Assembly: GCA_016197205.1 (NCBI GenBank) | Contig: JACPWG010000192.1 | Coordinates: forward strand, 1 to 32,253 | Origin: Planctomycetota bacterium | GTDB taxonomy: Bacteria; Planctomycetota; MHYJ01; WSZJ01; JACPWG01 | Direction: 5' to 3' | DNA length: 32,253 bases | Part shown: piece by piece, positions 8,270-23,513 of the stretch | How positions within the stretch are numbered: the first letter of the stretch is position 1 | Layout of the letters: every line of letters begins with the position of its first letter | Translations under genes and position numbers: made by a program | The notes under the pieces: model-generated | Seen by the model: the letters and a program-made list of their open reading frames with translations, nothing else | Databases searched by the model: none | What the model was told of the DNA's origin: nothing

Positions 8270-9316
8270 CTATTTCGCCGCTGGTTCCGGTTTGACCGGC
8301 GGCTCGCTCTTGTCGGACCCTTTGGGGGCTGCAGGCTCGGTACTGCCCGCGGGTTTCGGTCCCGTAGGTTCGCTAATGCTCAGCACCGTATTCGTCGGCA
8401 TGCCGGAGTTGGCCATGAACACGAGCTTGGCATTCGCAGAATCCGCAATCTTGTAGTTGCTCTGGATCTCGATCAATTTCATGTAGTCCCGGAACCAGGG
8501 GGTCGCCGCGACGCGTTGATAGTTCTCGATGCCCTGCACCTCAACGTCTTTGCGCTGGGCCTCCATCGTTTCTCTGCGGAGCCGGAACTCGTATTCCTGA
8601 GCCACTTGGTCCTGTTCCATCTTGTGTTCGATAGCGCTGGTGACGCTCGTGGGTAGCGTGATTTCCAACACGGAAATCTCCAGCACCTGCACATACCCGT
8701 CCTTGATGTCCGGGCCACGCCGAGGCACGCCATCGCCAATGCCAAAGTCGAGATGGTCGGAGACGTTTTCCTTGATTTCGACCTCGAGCCGACGGCGAGC
8801 GAAAGCGTACAGCTCGTCCGCACGATATCGCGAAATGACCTCCCGCGTTATTGAGCCAATGACGGGTCCAATGAGCACCCCCTCGTAATGGTCGCCGTAG
8901 TCCTGGTAGAGGTGGGATAATTGCTCTCCAACCACCCGATAGCGGAGCGAGGTCATCACCTTGACCGGCAAACCGTCGTTGGACAGGGTGGCATAATCGA
9001 TCCGAAAGTCCCTGACCCTCAGGTCTACGATGGAAATGATGTCCCAAGGGCAGATGATGTGCAAGCTCTCCCCTAGGGCGGGCTGGTGGACGGTACCACC
9101 GAGGAGACGCAGCCAAAGCACCCCGCCGCACCCTTGCGGGACAAAGATGATCGAACGAGGGAGGATGATGACCAGCAGCGCCAGGATGATCACCGCCCAA
9201 ATCAGCTTTTTGGTGTACTTCTTGGCTCCAGCGGCCATCAAGGCGGCGGAGCCGAGCTTGTCTTCCTTTATCGCTCGGTCCCCCCACACCATTGCATTGT
9301 CCGGAATCTCAGCCAT
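8270..9316 (-). CDS. SPFH/Band 7 (prohibitin-like) membrane protein
   Basis: This 348-residue protein has a cytoplasmic N-terminus of about 35 residues, one membrane anchor at about 37-58 (KKLIWAVIILALLVIILPR) and an SPFH/Band 7 domain from about 55 to 230 (FVPQGCGGVLW..., then a VDLRVRDFRIDY strand). A charged, helical stretch at about 215-285 (EHKMEQDQVAQEYEFRLRRE) probably oligomerises as in flotillins and prohibitins. The tail is Pro/Lys/Glu-rich. Such proteins form large membrane rings that organise lipid domains or hold membrane proteases. GAGG lies 7 bases before the ATG. It heads a same-strand run toward the two exporters and may scaffold them, which is inference from position. Confidence 0.85.
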   Translation of the reverse strand: MAEIPDNAMVWGDRAIKEDKLGSAALMAAGAKKYTKKLIWAVIILALLVIILPRSIIFVPQGCGGVLWLRLLGGTVHQPALGESLHIICPWDIISIVDLRVRDFRIDYATLSNDGLPVKVMTSLRYRVVGEQLSHLYQDYGDHYEGVLIGPVIGSITREVISRYRADELYAFARRRLEVEIKENVSDHLDFGIGDGVPRRGPDIKDGYVQVLEISVLEITLPTSVTSAIEHKMEQDQVAQEYEFRLRRETMEAQRKDVEVQGIENYQRVAATPWFRDYMKLIEIQSNYKIADSANAKLVFMANSGMPTNTVLSISEPTGPKPAGSTEPAAPKGSDKSEPPVKPEPAAK

Positions 9317-9826
9317 TGTTGGTCCTCAAGAACTCGAGTAAGGCGGTTCGGTCCAGGAAGGGATCAGCCATTCTGGATCCGTCCGAACCACCGGAAAGGG
9401 CGGACGGCTCGTAACCGTGTGGTTAGGGATGGCAACAAGAGCGCATGGAGAATACCCTGAACGTGGGATTGCGTTCGGTCGACGTCGGATTGGTAACCTG
9501 CAGGGGAGTTGAGGACCGCGGCGGAGGGGGTCGGCGACGGCGTCCCGACGGTCGCCAACCCGCGCGACCACAGGGAGTCCGACCCGGGAGCAACGGCGAC
9601 CAACGGGAACGAGCGGAATCACCGCTAGGACCGGACCCGACGGAAACGGCGGGACGGCATCGCAGCGATGGGGTTCGATGGTCGCGACGCGGGGGCATGG
9701 CGTTGGCGTGCCACGGGCGCAGAACACGTCCACATTAACCAACACGTCAACGGCCCCGGCGGGCAATCCCCGCCGGGGCCGTTGCTTTTTTCTCATGGTT
9801 CGGAGCGGCTCACGCCGCGACGCCCA
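9317..9826. other. Gene-free spacer between rpsG and the SPFH gene
   Basis: About 510 bp without a credible protein gene; the long minus-strand frame here has an Arg/Pro-rich translation and no ribosome-binding site. It holds a strong plus-strand terminator (9748-9791) and must contain the promoter of the SPFH gene, which I could not place. I looked for RNase P RNA, tmRNA and SRP RNA signatures and saw none. Confidence 0.55.
9748..9791 (+). terminator. Perfect 16-bp hairpin with T6 tail, plus-strand polarity
   Basis: The stem CAACGGCCCCGGCGGG (9748-9763) pairs perfectly with 9769-9784 around a CAATC loop and is followed by C and six T (9786-9791). That is a textbook intrinsic terminator for a transcript moving rightward. 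The adjacent rpsG transcript moves leftward and would meet an A-tract first and no U-tract after the stem. The hairpin may still slow it, but the polarity points to a plus-strand RNA upstream or a bidirectional role. Confidence 0.7.
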
Positions 9827-10300
9827 CTACCACGCGAAGTGCGCGAACGCCTTGTTCGCCTCGGCCATCTTGTGGATGTTCTCACGGGTCGTCATGGCCT
9901 CGCCTTCGCCCTTGAAGGCGGCGACCAGCTCGTCGCAGAGACGGTCGGCGATCGGGCGGCCCTTCTTCTTCCGCACGGCCTGGAGCACCCAGCGGATCGC
10001 AAGCGACTGCTGGCGCTTCGGGGCGACTTCGACCGGGACCTGGTAGGTCGCGCCGCCGACGCGACGGCTGCGGACCTCCACCTGCGGCTTCACGGTCTCG
10101 ATGGCCTTCGTGAAGGCCTCCAGGGGCTCCACGCCGGGGATCTTCTTGGCCATCGCTTCCATCGCGGTGTACATAATGCCGCGGGCGATGGTCTTCCGGC
10201 CTTCCCACATCAGGCAGTTGATGAACTTGCTCACGAGCTTGGATTGGTACTTCGGGTCCGGCTCGAGGTAGACCTCGAAGCTCTTGAACTTCTTCGCCAT
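9827..10300 (-). CDS. rpsG: Small ribosomal subunit protein uS7
   Basis: This 157-residue S7 nucleates assembly of the 30S head and contacts the mRNA/tRNA exit region. It shows the family stretches LVSKFINCLMWEGRKTIAR, GGATYQVPVEV and TRENIHKMAEANKAFAHF. The start at 10300 (MAKKFKSFEVY) has GGAGG 4 bases upstream; an upstream in-frame ATG at 10375 would add an unsupported Arg/Pro-rich extension. It is the last gene of the long minus-strand block. It is separated from rpsL by 407 bp with two large hairpins, far more than the usual few dozen bases. fusA, the common next gene, is absent. Confidence 0.97.
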   Translation of the reverse strand: MAKKFKSFEVYLEPDPKYQSKLVSKFINCLMWEGRKTIARGIMYTAMEAMAKKIPGVEPLEAFTKAIETVKPQVEVRSRRVGGATYQVPVEVAPKRQQSLAIRWVLQAVRKKKGRPIADRLCDELVAAFKGEGEAMTTRENIHKMAEANKAFAHFAW

Positions 10301-10707
10301 GGTTCCTCCGTATGGGAATACTTCCGCGGTCCCGGTCGGCGAGGAGCCGGGTGGCCGCGTCTCACGGCGCGACATGCTTCATCGACGATCCGCGATCCGC
10401 ATCGAGGACTCGCGATGAGCGCACGCACGCGCCGCTCGTTCTCCGCTGGTGCCGCGTTGACGACCTTCGGACACGGTCTCGTCCCCGCCATCACGGCGTA
10501 TCGCACGCTATGGGGCGGCTCGCGCGGACCGGAGGCCCGCGCCCCCAGGAATCGTGTCTGGATCTCGTCAACTGCCGGCTATTGCCCAGGGCGGAACACC
10601 CGCCGTGGGGTCACCCTCCTTCGCTCGCGCTTCCGCGCGAGCTAGGGAGGGTAGTCTCCTATCGGCCGGGGTCCTTGTCCTTCGGACAGGACTTTGGCCA
10701 TAGGAGA
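10301..10707. other. Long rpsL-rpsG spacer without a gene
   Basis: These 407 bases separate two genes that are normally close. Its rpsL-proximal end holds two consecutive long hairpins, listed separately. The rest is GC-rich with no protein-like frame. I could not place a clear promoter for rpsG; TTGACG occurs on the minus strand near 10572 without a matching -10. Confidence 0.55.
10613..10652 (-). repeat. Inverted repeat / hairpin B in the rpsL-rpsG spacer
   Basis: ACCCTCC at the left pairs with GGAGGGT at the right, and an inner GCTCGCG pairs with CGCGAGC around a short loop. In the minus-strand transcript this second hairpin follows hairpin A almost directly. There is no T-tract. It could mark transcript processing or attenuation between rpsL and rpsG. 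Confidence 0.65.

Positions 10708-10711
<4 letters not shown>
10651..10711 (-). repeat. Long hairpin A overlapping the rpsL stop codon
   Basis: GTAGTCTCCTAT at 10651-10662 is a perfect inverted copy of 10700-10711. Inside lie GGCC/GGCC and a GTCC-TGTCC / GGACA-(A)-GGAC stem closed by a three- to four-base loop, so nearly the whole 61-nt segment is paired. The rpsL stop codon (10708-10710) is inside the outer stem. No T-run follows, so a classical intrinsic terminator is unlikely. RNA protection, processing or partial attenuation are more likely. Confidence 0.7.
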
Positions 10712-11082
<371 letters not shown>

Positions 11083-11116
11083 TCAGGTTCTCCACTCGCA
11101 ACGAGACGTTCCGGTG

Positions 11117-15292
<4,176 letters not shown>

Positions 15293-15390
15293 TCGCAAAT
15301 CCCCGCGGAAGCGAGAAACCGGGTGAACGGGTTCGCAAGGAACGGAGGCGCTCGTCGCGGCGGCACCGTCTTCGCCGCCGAGCCGGCGCG

Positions 15391-15482
15391 AAGGCTCAAG
15401 CCTCACGGAGCAGCGTTCAATGCCCGTTCGACAAGCAGGACTCGAAGTCCAGCCGAGCGGGTGCTCCGGAGCCTTGAGCCTT
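15391..15482 (-). repeat. Nested four-helix RNA structure in the rpoB-rpoC spacer
   Basis: Four complementary pairs nest inside 92 nt: AAGGCTCAAG (15391-15400) with 15473-15482; CGGAGCA (15406-15412) with 15462-15468; CCCGTTCG (15423-15430) with CGAGCGGG (15454-15461, one mismatch); and the closing hairpin GGACT-CGA-AGTCC (15438-15450). The helices stack into a long rod in the message between the rpoB stop and the rpoC start. It has no U-tract. RNase processing or a regulator-binding site is plausible. Confidence 0.65.
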
Positions 15483-15494
15483 GAAAACTCGCCG

Positions 15495-19160
<3,666 letters not shown>

Positions 19161-19244
19161 TTCGCCTCCAGTGCACGCCTTTTGAACCGAGGCCGAAGCG
19201 GCAGCGCCCCCGTCCGACGCGCGGGTCGTCCGGGGGGGCTGATA

Positions 19245-19277
19245 GGGCGGCGACCCGCAGTCCGCGAGCCGCCGCCC
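19245..19277 (-). promoter_or_regulatory. Attenuator-like hairpin between rplL and rpoB
   Basis: GGGCGGCG (19245-19252) pairs with CGCCGCCC (19270-19277) in the rplL-rpoB spacer. In E. coli this spacer carries a partial terminator and an RNase III site that reduce rpoBC relative to rplJL. A similar job is inferred here from position only, since no U-tract is seen. Confidence 0.45.
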
Positions 19278-19337
19278 TTGAGGGTCCCTAGCTGGGGCTC
19301 CCGCCCAGGAGCATCAAAATCGAGGGTTCGCCGTCGG

Positions 19338-19769
19338 TTACTTCAACTCCACCTTCGCGCCGGCGGCCTCGAGCTTCTTCTTGACGCTCTCGGCCTCGTC
19401 CTTCGGCACGCCGGACTTGACGGCCTTGGGCGCGCCGTCGGCGACGTCCTTGGCCTCCTTGAGGCCGAGGTTCGTGACTTCGCGGATGGTCTTGATGACC
19501 TGGATCTTGTTCGCGCCGCATTCCTTGAGAATGACGTCGAACGTGGTCTTTTCCTCGACCGGGGCGGCCGCGGCGGCGGGGCCGGCGGCGGCGGGGGCGG
19601 CGGCCGCGACCTGGGCGGCGGCGCTGACGCCGAACTTGGTTTCCGCCTTCTTCACCATGCCGGACAGGCACAGGACGGAGGACTTCCCGATCGCATCCAG
19701 GATGACCTCGGACCGGTCTTCGTCGGCGAGGCTCATCAAGGAATCAAGGATTGCACCCTTCTCGGCCAT
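19338..19769 (-). CDS. rplL: Large ribosomal subunit protein bL12 (L7/L12)
   Basis: This 143-residue stalk protein recruits translational GTPases. The N-terminal dimerisation part (MAEKGAILDSLMSLADEDRS) is followed by a KFGVSAAAQVAAAAPAAAG hinge that is long and Ala-rich. The C-terminal domain has EKTTFDVILKECGANKIQVIK, REVTNLGLKEAKDVADGAPK and KKKLEAAGAKVELK. It is about 20 residues longer than the E. coli protein, partly in the hinge. AAGGAG lies 9 bases before the chosen ATG. A longer frame to 19835 reads through a spacer repeat and is rejected. Confidence 0.97.
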   Translation of the reverse strand: MAEKGAILDSLMSLADEDRSEVILDAIGKSSVLCLSGMVKKAETKFGVSAAAQVAAAAPAAAGPAAAAAPVEEKTTFDVILKECGANKIQVIKTIREVTNLGLKEAKDVADGAPKAVKSGVPKDEAESVKKKLEAAGAKVELK

Positions 19770-19788
19770 GGTCGGACACTCCTTCTGG

Positions 19789-19826
19789 GATTGCTGATTG
19801 ACGATTGCTGATTTCGGATTGACGAC
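19789..19826. repeat. Short tandem GATTGCTGATT(GAC) repeat in the rplJ-rplL spacer
   Basis: GATTGCTGATT occurs at 19789-19799 and 19803-19813 with a 14-base period, followed by a partial third unit (GATTGACGAC). On the minus strand it reads AATCAGCAATCGTCAATCAG. I recall AATCAGCAATC-type strings as a frequent intergenic sequence in some environmental phyla. The stretch is notably less GC-rich than its surroundings. Confidence 0.55.
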
Positions 19827-19909
19827 GGGGGCCACGCCCCGGTCGACGGAGCAGAGCAGGCATTGGACGCGCTTCGCTCGGAAGAGGCGGAAGCGCGTGG
19901 TTCTTCCGG

Positions 19910-20518
19910 TTAGGGGGCCGGCGCGGGCGGCGGCGCAGGCGCGTCGGCTGCCGGCGCGGCGTCGGGCGCGGTCGGGGCGGCGCCGCCCCCCTCGTCCTTC
20001 CCGCGCTTCTCGGCGTAGTGGTTGAGGGCGGTGACGAAGCCGCGCGGGATCTGCGCGAGCACGCCGACCGCGCTCGCGATCGGGGCCTGCAGGGTCCCGA
20101 GGAGGATGGAGAGGAGCACCTCGCGGCTCGGCGTCTTCGACAGCGCGACGACCTCGTCGGGGCTCAACACCTGGCCATCCAGGTAGCCGCCGCGGATCAC
20201 CGGCTTCTTGATGCGCATCTTATCGCGCCAGGCGAGCACCTTTTTCGACGGGGCGACGGCGTCCTCGCCGCCGAAGACGATCGCGGTCGGACCGGACACG
20301 AGCTTCGTGAGCTTCTCCTTGCCGATCTTCTTCAGGGCGACGGCGGCGGTCGTGTTCTTCACGACCTCCACCTGGATCTTCGAATCGTGCAGGGCGGAGC
20401 GGAACTCCCACGCCTGCTGTGCGGACATGCCCTGGTAGTCCAACACGACGCAACTGTCGACGCCCTTCAGGCGTTTCGACATCTCGTCGACGATCAACCG
20501 GCGGAGCACCTTGCTCAT
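19910..20518 (-). CDS. rplJ: Large ribosomal subunit protein uL10 with Ala/Pro tail
   Basis: This 202-residue stalk base protein anchors L7/L12 dimers on the ribosome. The N-terminal domain is normal (MSKVLRRLIVDEM..., CVVLDYQGMSAQQAWEFR, VVKNTTAAVALKK, SGPTAIVFGG). After the C-terminal helix there is a tail of about 30 residues made mostly of Ala and Pro (EGGGAAPTAPDAAPAADAPA...). That tail is longer than in the E. coli protein (165 residues) and probably disordered. AAGGAG lies 9 bases before the ATG. Only 21 bases separate it from rplA, so there is no room for a long L10-binding leader of the E. coli kind. Confidence 0.96.
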   Translation of the reverse strand: MSKVLRRLIVDEMSKRLKGVDSCVVLDYQGMSAQQAWEFRSALHDSKIQVEVVKNTTAAVALKKIGKEKLTKLVSGPTAIVFGGEDAVAPSKKVLAWRDKMRIKKPVIRGGYLDGQVLSPDEVVALSKTPSREVLLSILLGTLQAPIASAVGVLAQIPRGFVTALNHYAEKRGKDEGGGAAPTAPDAAPAADAPAPPPAPAP

Positions 20519-20539
20519 GGGCGACGACTCCTTCGCAGA

Positions 20540-21223
20540 CTATTCCAGCACGAGCCGGAGGCCCGGCCCCATGCTGGGGGAGATCGAGATGTTCTGGATG
20601 AAGTGGCCCTTCGCCGACGCCGGACGCGAGCTGCGGATGTGCTCGATGAAGGACTCGATGTTCAGCTTCAGGTCCGCGGCGGCGAACGAGTGCTTGCCGA
20701 CGGGCGCGTGGACGTTGCCGCCCGCGTCGACGCGGTACTCGATTTTGCCGGCCTTGAACTCCCGGACCGCGGTGGTGATGTCCTCGGTGACCGTGCCGCT
20801 CTTGGGCGAGGGCATCTTCCCCTGCGGGCCGAGGACCTTCCCGAGCTTGCCGACGGTCCGCATCATGTTCGGAGCGGCGATCGCGACGTCGAAGTCCGTC
20901 CAGCCGTCGCCGACCTTCTTGATGAGTTCGTCCGCGCCGACTTCGTCCGCGCCGGCCTCCGTCGCCAACCGCGCCTCTTCCCCGGCGGCGAAGACGATGA
21001 CCTTCCGGCTCTTGCCGATCCCCTTGGGCAGGGCCAGCGAACCGCGGAGGTTCTGGTCCGCCTTCTTGGGGTCGACGCCGAGCTTCATCGCGATCTCGAT
21101 CGTCTGGTCGAACTTCGGACCTTCCATCCTCTTCAGGACGGCGACGGCGTCGTCGACGGTGTAGCGTTTGTTCCGGTCGACGAGCGGCGCCAGCTTCTTG
21201 TAGCGCTTGCTCCGCTTTCTCAT
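20540..21223 (-). CDS. rplA: Large ribosomal subunit protein uL1
   Basis: This 227-residue protein of the 50S L1 stalk helps move E-site tRNA. It shows KRYTVDDAVAVLKRM, FDQTIEIAMKLGVDPKKADQNLRG, LALPKGIGKSRKVIVFA and GPQGKMPSPKSGTVTEDI. AAGGAGG lies 5 bases before the ATG at 21223; an upstream ATG at 21292 gives only an Arg-rich spacer translation. It is separated from rplK by 272 bp. That gap is unusual, because the two are often translationally coupled and L1 controls both through the rplK leader in E. coli. Confidence 0.97.
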   Translation of the reverse strand: MRKRSKRYKKLAPLVDRNKRYTVDDAVAVLKRMEGPKFDQTIEIAMKLGVDPKKADQNLRGSLALPKGIGKSRKVIVFAAGEEARLATEAGADEVGADELIKKVGDGWTDFDVAIAAPNMMRTVGKLGKVLGPQGKMPSPKSGTVTEDITTAVREFKAGKIEYRVDAGGNVHAPVGKHSFAAADLKLNIESFIEHIRSSRPASAKGHFIQNISISPSMGPGLRLVLE

Positions 21224-21410
21224 GCGTTCCTCCTTCGCGACCCCGCCTCGCTCGCGTCTTCGGGTTCGCTTGCGGCGGCCGGTCGCTCCCACCGTGGGGT
21301 GCGTCCCGTTCGCGGGCGGTGGTGTTCCCGCGGGACGGGCCGGGCGTCACCTCGACGCCCAGGGCTCCGAGCACGCTGTTTCCGTTCGAACGCCAGGGAG
21401 ACCACAGCTT

Positions 21411-21462
21411 TCACAGCTTACGAATCCGTGAAATCTTCGTAAATCCGTGAAATCTGTGGTTC
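21411..21462. repeat. ACCACAGATTTCACGGATT-type repeat in the rplK-rplA spacer
   Basis: On the plus strand AATCCGTGAAATCT appears twice within 35 bases (about 21421-21434 and 21440-21453). It is flanked by CACAGCTTTCACAGCTTACG on one side and GTGGTT on the other. On the minus strand this is AACCACAGATTTCACGGATT..., which I recall as a common AT-richer intergenic sequence in Planctomycetota and Verrucomicrobiota. It sits inside a core ribosomal operon. Confidence 0.55.
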
Positions 21463-21495
21463 CGTCGTTGCTGGGCTGCGGCCTCGCCCCGCCAT

Positions 21496-21921
21496 TTACC
21501 CTTCGACCGTGATCCCCATCGAGCGAGCGGTGCCGGCGACCATGCGCGCGCCCATCTCGAGGTCCTTCGTGTTCAGGTCCTTGACCTTCAGCTTCGCGAT
21601 CTCGATGCACTGGGCCTTCGTGACCTTCCCGACTTTCTCCTTGTTCGGGGTCGCCGAGCCCTTCGCGATGCCGGCGGCCTTCTTGAGGAGGACGGAGGCC
21701 GGCGGCGACTTCACGTGGAAGTCGAACGACCGATCCTTGAAGATGGTGACGATGACCGGGAAAATCGTTCCCGGATCGGCTTTAGTGGCATCGTTGAAGC
21801 GCTTCACGAACTCGCCGATGGCGACGCCGTGCTGGCCGAGGGCCGGGCCGACCGGGGGCGCCGGGGTGGCCTGGCCGCCGGGACACTGGAGCTTCACCTT
21901 CGCCATCACTTCCTTGGCCAT
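21496..21921 (-). CDS. rplK: Large ribosomal subunit protein uL11
   Basis: This 141-residue GTPase-centre protein has the N-terminal proline-rich loop (GGQATPAPPVGPALGQHGV) that stringent-response and thiopeptide factors recognise. The rRNA-binding domain (TKAQCIEIAKLKVKDLNTKDLEMGARMVAGTARSMG) is also clear. Length is normal. It lies 67 bases after nusG in the same transcript and should be co-transcribed with it. The 272-bp gap that follows it is described under rplA. Confidence 0.97.
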   Translation of the reverse strand: MAKEVMAKVKLQCPGGQATPAPPVGPALGQHGVAIGEFVKRFNDATKADPGTIFPVIVTIFKDRSFDFHVKSPPASVLLKKAAGIAKGSATPNKEKVGKVTKAQCIEIAKLKVKDLNTKDLEMGARMVAGTARSMGITVEG

Positions 21922-21988
21922 GTCGCGACACTACCTATGTTGGGGGTTGCTGTGGAGCGCGGTCCCGTGCGGACCGCGAGGGGAGCGG

Positions 21989-22519
21989 CTATACGGCCTC
22001 GATCTGCCAGTATTCGAGCTGCACCGGCGTCGGCCGGCCGAAGATGGTGACGATCACCATGACCTGCCCCTTCGCGGGGATCACGCTGTCCACGAGGCCG
22101 TCGAAATTCTCGAAGGGGCCTTCCTTGATCCGGATGCTGTCCCCCTTCTTGAAGTCGATCTTGACCTGCGGCGTCTTGTCGCCGCCCGAACTCATGTCGA
22201 CCAGCAGCTTGTCGACCTCGTGCTGGGCCATCGGCACCGGATGACTGGAGCCGAGGAAGTCGCCGATCCCGGGCGTCTCACGGATCAGGAACCAGGACTG
22301 CTCGTTCAGGTCCATTTCCACCATCAGGTAGCCGGGGTAGATTTTCTTGTCCCCCACCCGCTTCTTTCCGCCGCGGATCTCGGAGACCTTCATGGAGGGC
22401 ACGATGATGCGCGTGATCGCCTCGTCCAGCCCCTGCCCCTTCACCCGTTTTTCGAGGGTCTCCTTGACCTTGTCCTCGCGTCCGCTCTGGACCCGGACGA
22501 CGTACCACTGCTTTGCCAC
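21989..22519 (-). CDS. nusG: Transcription elongation and coupling factor NusG
   Basis: This 176-residue factor binds RNA polymerase through its NGN domain (KQWYVVRVQSGREDKVKETL..., PGYLMVEMDLNEQSWFLIRETPGIGDFLG). Its KOW domain (FKKGDSIRIKEGPFENFDG...) contacts Rho or ribosomal S10. The start is taken as GTG at 22519, giving VAKQWYVV. GGAG lies 7 bases upstream and conservation begins exactly there. An ATG at 22621 would add 34 non-conserved residues and overlap the secE stop. Confidence 0.95.
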   Translation of the reverse strand: MAKQWYVVRVQSGREDKVKETLEKRVKGQGLDEAITRIIVPSMKVSEIRGGKKRVGDKKIYPGYLMVEMDLNEQSWFLIRETPGIGDFLGSSHPVPMAQHEVDKLLVDMSSGGDKTPQVKIDFKKGDSIRIKEGPFENFDGLVDSVIPAKGQVMVIVTIFGRPTPVQLEYWQIEAV

Positions 22520-22625
22520 CGCGGTGCTCCGATCCGACCTTGACCCGCAATTCGGGGAGAAAACGTGGGAGGGTTGCCTTGCATTCACCCGAGCCGTCGC
22601 CGGCGGAGCAGGGCCCCGCACCGGC

Positions 22626-23060
22626 CTACAGCTTGCCGATGTGACGCATCAGATGGTGGAAGAGGAAGTCCGTGATGGCCAGGAAGCCACCGAGCAGCAC
22701 CACGGAAACCACCACGACGAAAGAGGACCCCAGGAACTCATGGGGGGGCGGCCAGTTGACCTTTTTCAATTCCGCCTCGGTCTCGACGAGGAAGTCGGCG
22801 GCCTTGGGCAGGTTCACGACGTAGGCATAACAGGCGCCCACGAGGAGGACGAAGAAGACGAGGCTGATCGGCGCGCCGCGGACGACCTCCGCCTCGCCGA
22901 GGCTGAAGAGGGGCAGGCGCCACCAGCTTTCGTTCGACGGCCAGTCATAGAGCGACTTCGCCGCGAAGACCGACAGGAGCACGAGGATCCCGAAGGCCGT
23001 GCCGCGGGCGATTCGCCCCTGCTCGGGCTTGTAGGGCAGGAGGAGCTTCTTGAAGTCCAT
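22626..23060 (-). CDS. secE: Preprotein translocase subunit SecE, three-helix form
   Basis: This 144-residue SecYEG subunit has three hydrophobic segments: about 22-36 (GTAFGILVLLSVFAA), 62-80 (APISLVFFVLLVGACYAYVV) and 110-133 (SSFVVVVSVVLLGGFLAITDFLF). Before the last helix lies the conserved amphipathic segment ETEAELKKVNWPPPHEF. Many bacteria have a single-helix SecE of about 60 residues, while the three-helix type occurs in E. coli and various other phyla. AGGAA lies 6 bases before the ATG at 23060. It sits between tRNA-Trp and nusG, the usual position. Confidence 0.94.
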   Translation of the reverse strand: MDFKKLLLPYKPEQGRIARGTAFGILVLLSVFAAKSLYDWPSNESWWRLPLFSLGEAEVVRGAPISLVFFVLLVGACYAYVVNLPKAADFLVETEAELKKVNWPPPHEFLGSSFVVVVSVVLLGGFLAITDFLFHHLMRHIGKL

Positions 23061-23074
23061 GGATCGTTCCTGCT

Positions 23075-23150
23075 TGGCAGGTCTGGAGGGAGTCGAACCC
23101 CCAACCACCCGCTTTGGAGACGGGTGCTCTTCCAGTTGAGCTACAGACCT
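23075..23150 (-). tRNA. tRNA-Trp (CCA)
   Basis: The acceptor stem AGGTCTG/CAGACCT closes a full cloverleaf. The D arm is TAGCTCAACTGGAAGAGC. The anticodon loop CTCCAAA (anticodon CCA) sits on a CCCGT/GCGGG-type stem, and the T arm GGGGGTTCGACTCCC follows. Discriminator G and an encoded CCA (23075-23077) follow. Its place between rpmG and secE is common in bacteria. Confidence 0.96.
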
Positions 23151-23204
23151 GCGATGGAGATGCCCACCTTCGCTCGAACCTTCGCCCGAGCTTCGGTGGA
23201 CGAT

Positions 23205-23354
23205 CTACTTTTTCTTTTCCTTGTGCGGCGTGTGGGCCCGGCAATCGGAGCAGAACTTCGCCAGCTCGATCTTGGCCTGGGCCTTGTTGTTCTTCGTGGT
23301 CCGGTAGTAGCGAGCGCCGCACTTGGTGCACTCGAGGAAGAGCCACTCGCGCAT
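23205..23354 (-). CDS. rpmG: Large ribosomal subunit protein bL33, zinc-binding form
   Basis: A 49-residue protein starting MREWLFLECTKCG, then RYYRTTKNNK, KFCSDCRAHTPHK and a Lys-rich end. Two CxxC pairs (C9/C12 and C35/C38) mark the zinc-binding C+ form rather than the zinc-free paralogue. It is part of the 50S subunit near the E site. The frame ends with TAG at 23205-23207, and an AGGGAA-type ribosome-binding site precedes the ATG. It lies between tuf and tRNA-Trp, a conserved arrangement. Confidence 0.95.
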   Translation of the reverse strand: MREWLFLECTKCGARYYRTTKNNKAQAKIELAKFCSDCRAHTPHKEKKK

Positions 23355-23513
23355 GTTCGTTCCCTTCCAGGGTATTGTTCCGCGACTCCCGCGCGTCGAG
23401 CGCGGGAAGTTGCGGGGCCGCGGTCACCCGCTCCCCTGCCGGGGGAGAGGGCCCGGATGAGGAGTGCCGCGGAGGCGGCACCCGCATCCGAAATCCGGTG
23501 GTTGCTGCCTTCG
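23355..23513. repeat. tuf-rpmG spacer with hairpins related to the dispersed repeat
   Basis: The 159-bp spacer has CACCCGCTCCCCTGCCGGGG...GAGGG (about 23425-23451), which resembles the CACCCTCTCCCCTGG...GAGAGGG core of the repeats at 188 and 6107. It is followed by GTGCCGCGGAGGCGGCAC, a strong hairpin at a place where the other copies also have a GTGCC palindrome. A separate CCCGCGC-TCGAC-GCGCGGG hairpin lies next to rpmG. It may be a diverged third member of the repeat family. Confidence 0.5.

Noticed and set aside
9748..9791. The hairpin as the intrinsic terminator of the rpsG transcript
   Set aside because: The T-tract is on the plus-strand side. On the minus strand the stem is followed by GACGTGTTGG with no U-run, so the polarity does not fit.
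9326..9796. A 156-codon minus-strand frame in the rpsG-SPFH spacer
   Set aside because: The translation is Pro/Arg-rich, starts inside a terminator hairpin and has no ribosome-binding site.
15391..15482. A possible tRNA or tRNA-like gene in the rpoB-rpoC spacer
   Set aside because: GGACTTCGAGTCC on the minus strand resembles a T arm, but the helices are nested in one rod and there is no anticodon arm or D arm. It is kept as an RNA structure only.
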